Shown: piece by piece, positions 5,353 through 7,105 of the stretch | Position numbering within the stretch: position 1 is the first letter of the stretch | Layout of the letters: every line of letters starts with the position of its first letter | Origin: Bordetella parapertussis | GTDB taxonomy: Bacteria > Pseudomonadota > Gammaproteobacteria > Burkholderiales > Burkholderiaceae_B | Assembly (NCBI GenBank): GCA_945911685.1 | Contig: CAMEAW010000141.1 | Span: 1 to 7,105, forward strand | Length of the DNA: 7,105 nucleotides | Direction of reading: 5' to 3' | Program-made: the position numbers and the translations under genes | The notes under the pieces: generated by a model | Told to the model about the DNA's origin: nothing | What the model saw: the letters and a program-made list of their open reading frames with translations, nothing else | The model's database searches: none

Positions 5353-6996
5353 ATGTCGAATGCTACACAAGTGAAGGATGTTCCAGCGGCAGCAATAAAG
5401 GCGCAACGCTATGACGCGGTTGTGGTTGGAGCGGGTTTCGCGGGGCTCTATATGCTTAAACGGTTGCGCGCGCTTGGCCTGAGTGTTCGGGTGTTTGAAG
5501 CGGGCTCAAATGTCGGAGGCACTTGGTTTTGGAATAAATATCCAGGTGCGCGATGCGATGTTGAGAGCCTTGAATACTCGTATTCGTTTGACGAAGATCT
5601 TCAGCAAGATTGGGTTTGGCCAGAGCGTTACGCTGAGCAACCCGTTATTTTGAAGTATCTGAACCACGTGGCGGATCGGTTTGATCTGCGTAAAGATATT
5701 GAGCTGAATCAGAGGATATCGTCTGCGCACTACGATAGTGAGCGCTGCCTATGGACTCTGTCGACGCAACAGGGTGACTTTGTAGAGGCGCCTTTTTGCG
5801 TCATGGCAACCGGTTGCCTCTCGACGGCAAAGCTCCCCGAGATTCCGGGAATCGATCGTTTTAAAGGTAAGTGGTATCACAGCGGACTATGGCCGGAGCA
5901 AGGTATCGACTTCACGGGGCAAAGGGTTGGCGTGATTGGTACGGGCTCTTCAGCGGTGCAAATGATCCCGTTGATCGCTAAAGAGGCTAAGCAGTTGTAT
6001 GTGTTTCAGCGTCACGCCAATTTTGTGGTCCCAGCACATAACAGGGCTCTTGACGCCGCGGTGCATCAGGCTCACCAGGCGAATTACGTTGAACACCGGG
6101 CAGAGGCGCAGTTGACGCCATTTTGTATTGGGGGGCATCCTAAGCCAACCAAAAAGGCTTTTGAGGTTTCAGCGCAGGAGCGCCAAGAAACGTACGAGAC
6201 CAAATGGGCGAAGGGCGGTGCGATTAGCTTTCTTTATACCTATACCGATCTTTTGGTCAGTAAAGAGGCAAATGAAACTGCGGGTGAATTTGTTCGACAA
6301 AAAATTCGACAAATTGTAAAAGATCCTCAAACGGCCGAAGACTTATGTCCAAATGATCACTACATCGGGACAAAGCGTTTGTGTGTAGACACAGGATATT
6401 TTGAAACCTACAACCGCAATAACGTACGGCTGGTGAATGTCCAGAAAGCACCGATACAGCAGATTGAACCTGAAGGGCTAAAAACTGAAAACGAGAGTTT
6501 CGCCTTGGATGCGATTGTTTTTGCAACGGGATTCGATGCGATGACCGGCGCGCTCTTTGAGATTGATATTCGAGGCAAGCAGGGTGTTGAGCTCAAAACA
6601 AAGTGGGCAGATGGTCCAGCAACTTATCTGGGTCTCATGACGGCCGGGTTTCCCAATATGTTTATTGTGACCGGGCCAGGAAGCCCCTCTGTAAAAACGA
6701 ATATGGTGTGTGCGATTGAACAGCATGTCGACTGGATCGCGGATTGCATCGAACAGATACGATCGCAGCGGCTACATGAGATCGATGCAGATCCAAGTGC
6801 TCAAGCGCAGTGGACTCAGCATGTCAACGACGTGGGTGACTCGACACTCTATCCCCTAGCGAACTCTTGGTATGTTGGAGCAAACGTACCAGGAAAGCCT
6901 CGCGTATTTACGCCGTACGTAGCTGGGTTGGATGTTTACAGAAAAAAATGCGACGAAGTGGCGGCCCAAAACTATGCGGGATTCTTGAAGCGCTAA
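5353..6996 (+). CDS. Type I Baeyer-Villiger flavin monooxygenase, cyclohexanone monooxygenase-like
   Basis: The product has 547 residues, close to cyclohexanone monooxygenase. Such enzymes use FAD, NADPH and O2 to insert oxygen next to a carbonyl, turning ketones into esters or lactones in the cytoplasm (established knowledge). Visible marks are FAD-binding G26-A-G-F-A-G, then G55-G-T-W-F-W and Y63-P-G-A-R-C-D69. The class fingerprint F170-K-G-K-W-Y-H176-S-G-L-W180-P181 fits F-x-G-x-x-x-H-x-x-x-W-P exactly. NADPH-binding G196-T-G-S-S-A follows. G339-T-K-R342 is where the catalytic arginine of the family lies; then F390-A-T-G-F-D-A-M-T-G and a conserved C-terminal segment, N504-SWYVGANVPGKPRVF. 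Nothing essential seems missing. The start is uncertain: ATG 5353 gives a typical N-terminus, while ATG 5338 (five residues more) and TTG 5329 are also in frame, and none has a strong Shine-Dalgarno. The gene lies 36 bases after the receptor gene, probably in one operon. Substrate unknown. Confidence 0.94.
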   Translation: MSNATQVKDVPAAAIKAQRYDAVVVGAGFAGLYMLKRLRALGLSVRVFEAGSNVGGTWFWNKYPGARCDVESLEYSYSFDEDLQQDWVWPERYAEQPVILKYLNHVADRFDLRKDIELNQRISSAHYDSERCLWTLSTQQGDFVEAPFCVMATGCLSTAKLPEIPGIDRFKGKWYHSGLWPEQGIDFTGQRVGVIGTGSSAVQMIPLIAKEAKQLYVFQRHANFVVPAHNRALDAAVHQAHQANYVEHRAEAQLTPFCIGGHPKPTKKAFEVSAQERQETYETKWAKGGAISFLYTYTDLLVSKEANETAGEFVRQKIRQIVKDPQTAEDLCPNDHYIGTKRLCVDTGYFETYNRNNVRLVNVQKAPIQQIEPEGLKTENESFALDAIVFATGFDAMTGALFEIDIRGKQGVELKTKWADGPATYLGLMTAGFPNMFIVTGPGSPSVKTNMVCAIEQHVDWIADCIEQIRSQRLHEIDADPSAQAQWTQHVNDVGDSTLYPLANSWYVGANVPGKPRVFTPYVAGLDVYRKKCDEVAAQNYAGFLKR

Positions 6997-7045
6997 AGCA
7001 TAATTTTTGCAGGCGCAGCCAAGGGCTCATTTTTTAATTTTTACT

Positions 7046-7053
7046 GAGAGAGA
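7046..7053 (+). promoter_or_regulatory. Probable ribosome binding site of the truncated last gene
   Basis: The purine run GAGAGAGA ends five bases before the ATG at 7059. It supports that ATG as a real start although only 15 codons can be read. Confidence 0.5.
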
Positions 7054-7058
7054 TCAGC

Positions 7059-7105
7059 ATGACCAAGAGTCGATATTTTATTAAAGAAGCAGATGTCACC
7101 CCCTA
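7059..7105 (+). CDS. Start of an unidentified gene, cut by window end (possibly cupin-like)
   Basis: An ATG at 7059 after a purine-rich ribosome binding site opens a frame reading MTKSRYFIKEADVTP up to the window edge; the next codon begins TA and is incomplete. The N-terminus reminds me of cupin-domain proteins in aromatic-compound gene clusters, but 15 residues cannot establish this. It lies 62 bases after the monooxygenase stop in the same direction, so it may be the third gene of the plus-strand operon. Confidence 0.5.
   Translation, partial: MTKSRYFIKEADVTP

Noticed and set aside
7017..7040. Possible terminator after the monooxygenase: AGCC-AAG-GGCT followed by T runs
   Set aside because: The stem is only 4 bp with a 3-nt loop, too weak to call, and the next gene starts 19 bases later in the same direction.

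Overview
The window looks like accessory catabolic DNA from a proteobacterium, most likely a betaproteobacterium of the Burkholderiales. The basis is three separate periplasmic receptors of the Bug (TctC-like) family in 7 kb, a family hugely expanded in that order (established knowledge). They sit among oxidative catabolic enzymes, in DNA of roughly middling GC (by eye, not counted). No RNA gene, transposase, CRISPR array or phage gene is visible, and no stretch over 300 bases lacks a gene.

Layout. (1) 1-774, plus strand: the 3' part of a Bug receptor gene, cut by the window edge. (2) 775-813: a 39-nt convergent gap that holds most of a degenerate second copy of the end of gene 1. (3) 814-4159, minus strand: a compact three-gene operon. 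In transcription order it encodes a ThDP-dependent enzyme (2480-4159), a CoxG-family SRPBCC protein (1794-2477) and a second Bug receptor (814-1791). Both gene junctions are only 2 nt. (4) 4160-4350: a divergent control region of about 190 nt, AT-rich in the middle, with two short perfect inverted repeats and one imperfect dyad. (5) 4351-7105, plus strand: a third Bug receptor (4351-5316), a type I Baeyer-Villiger flavin monooxygenase (5353-6996), and the first 15 codons of another gene at 7059, identity uncertain.

How the genes may work together (inference). Two operons read outward from one shared control region, and each has its own periplasmic receptor. One carries a ketone-oxidising BVMO and the other a C-C bond lyase, ligase or oxidase of the ThDP superfamily. 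This fits uptake and oxidative breakdown of one organic acid or keto compound. The substrate cannot be read from the sequence, and the membrane subunits of a tripartite tricarboxylate transporter (TctA/TctB) are not in the window. The oddest element is the CoxG-like protein beside a ThDP enzyme, with no CO dehydrogenase or molybdenum hydroxylase gene in view.
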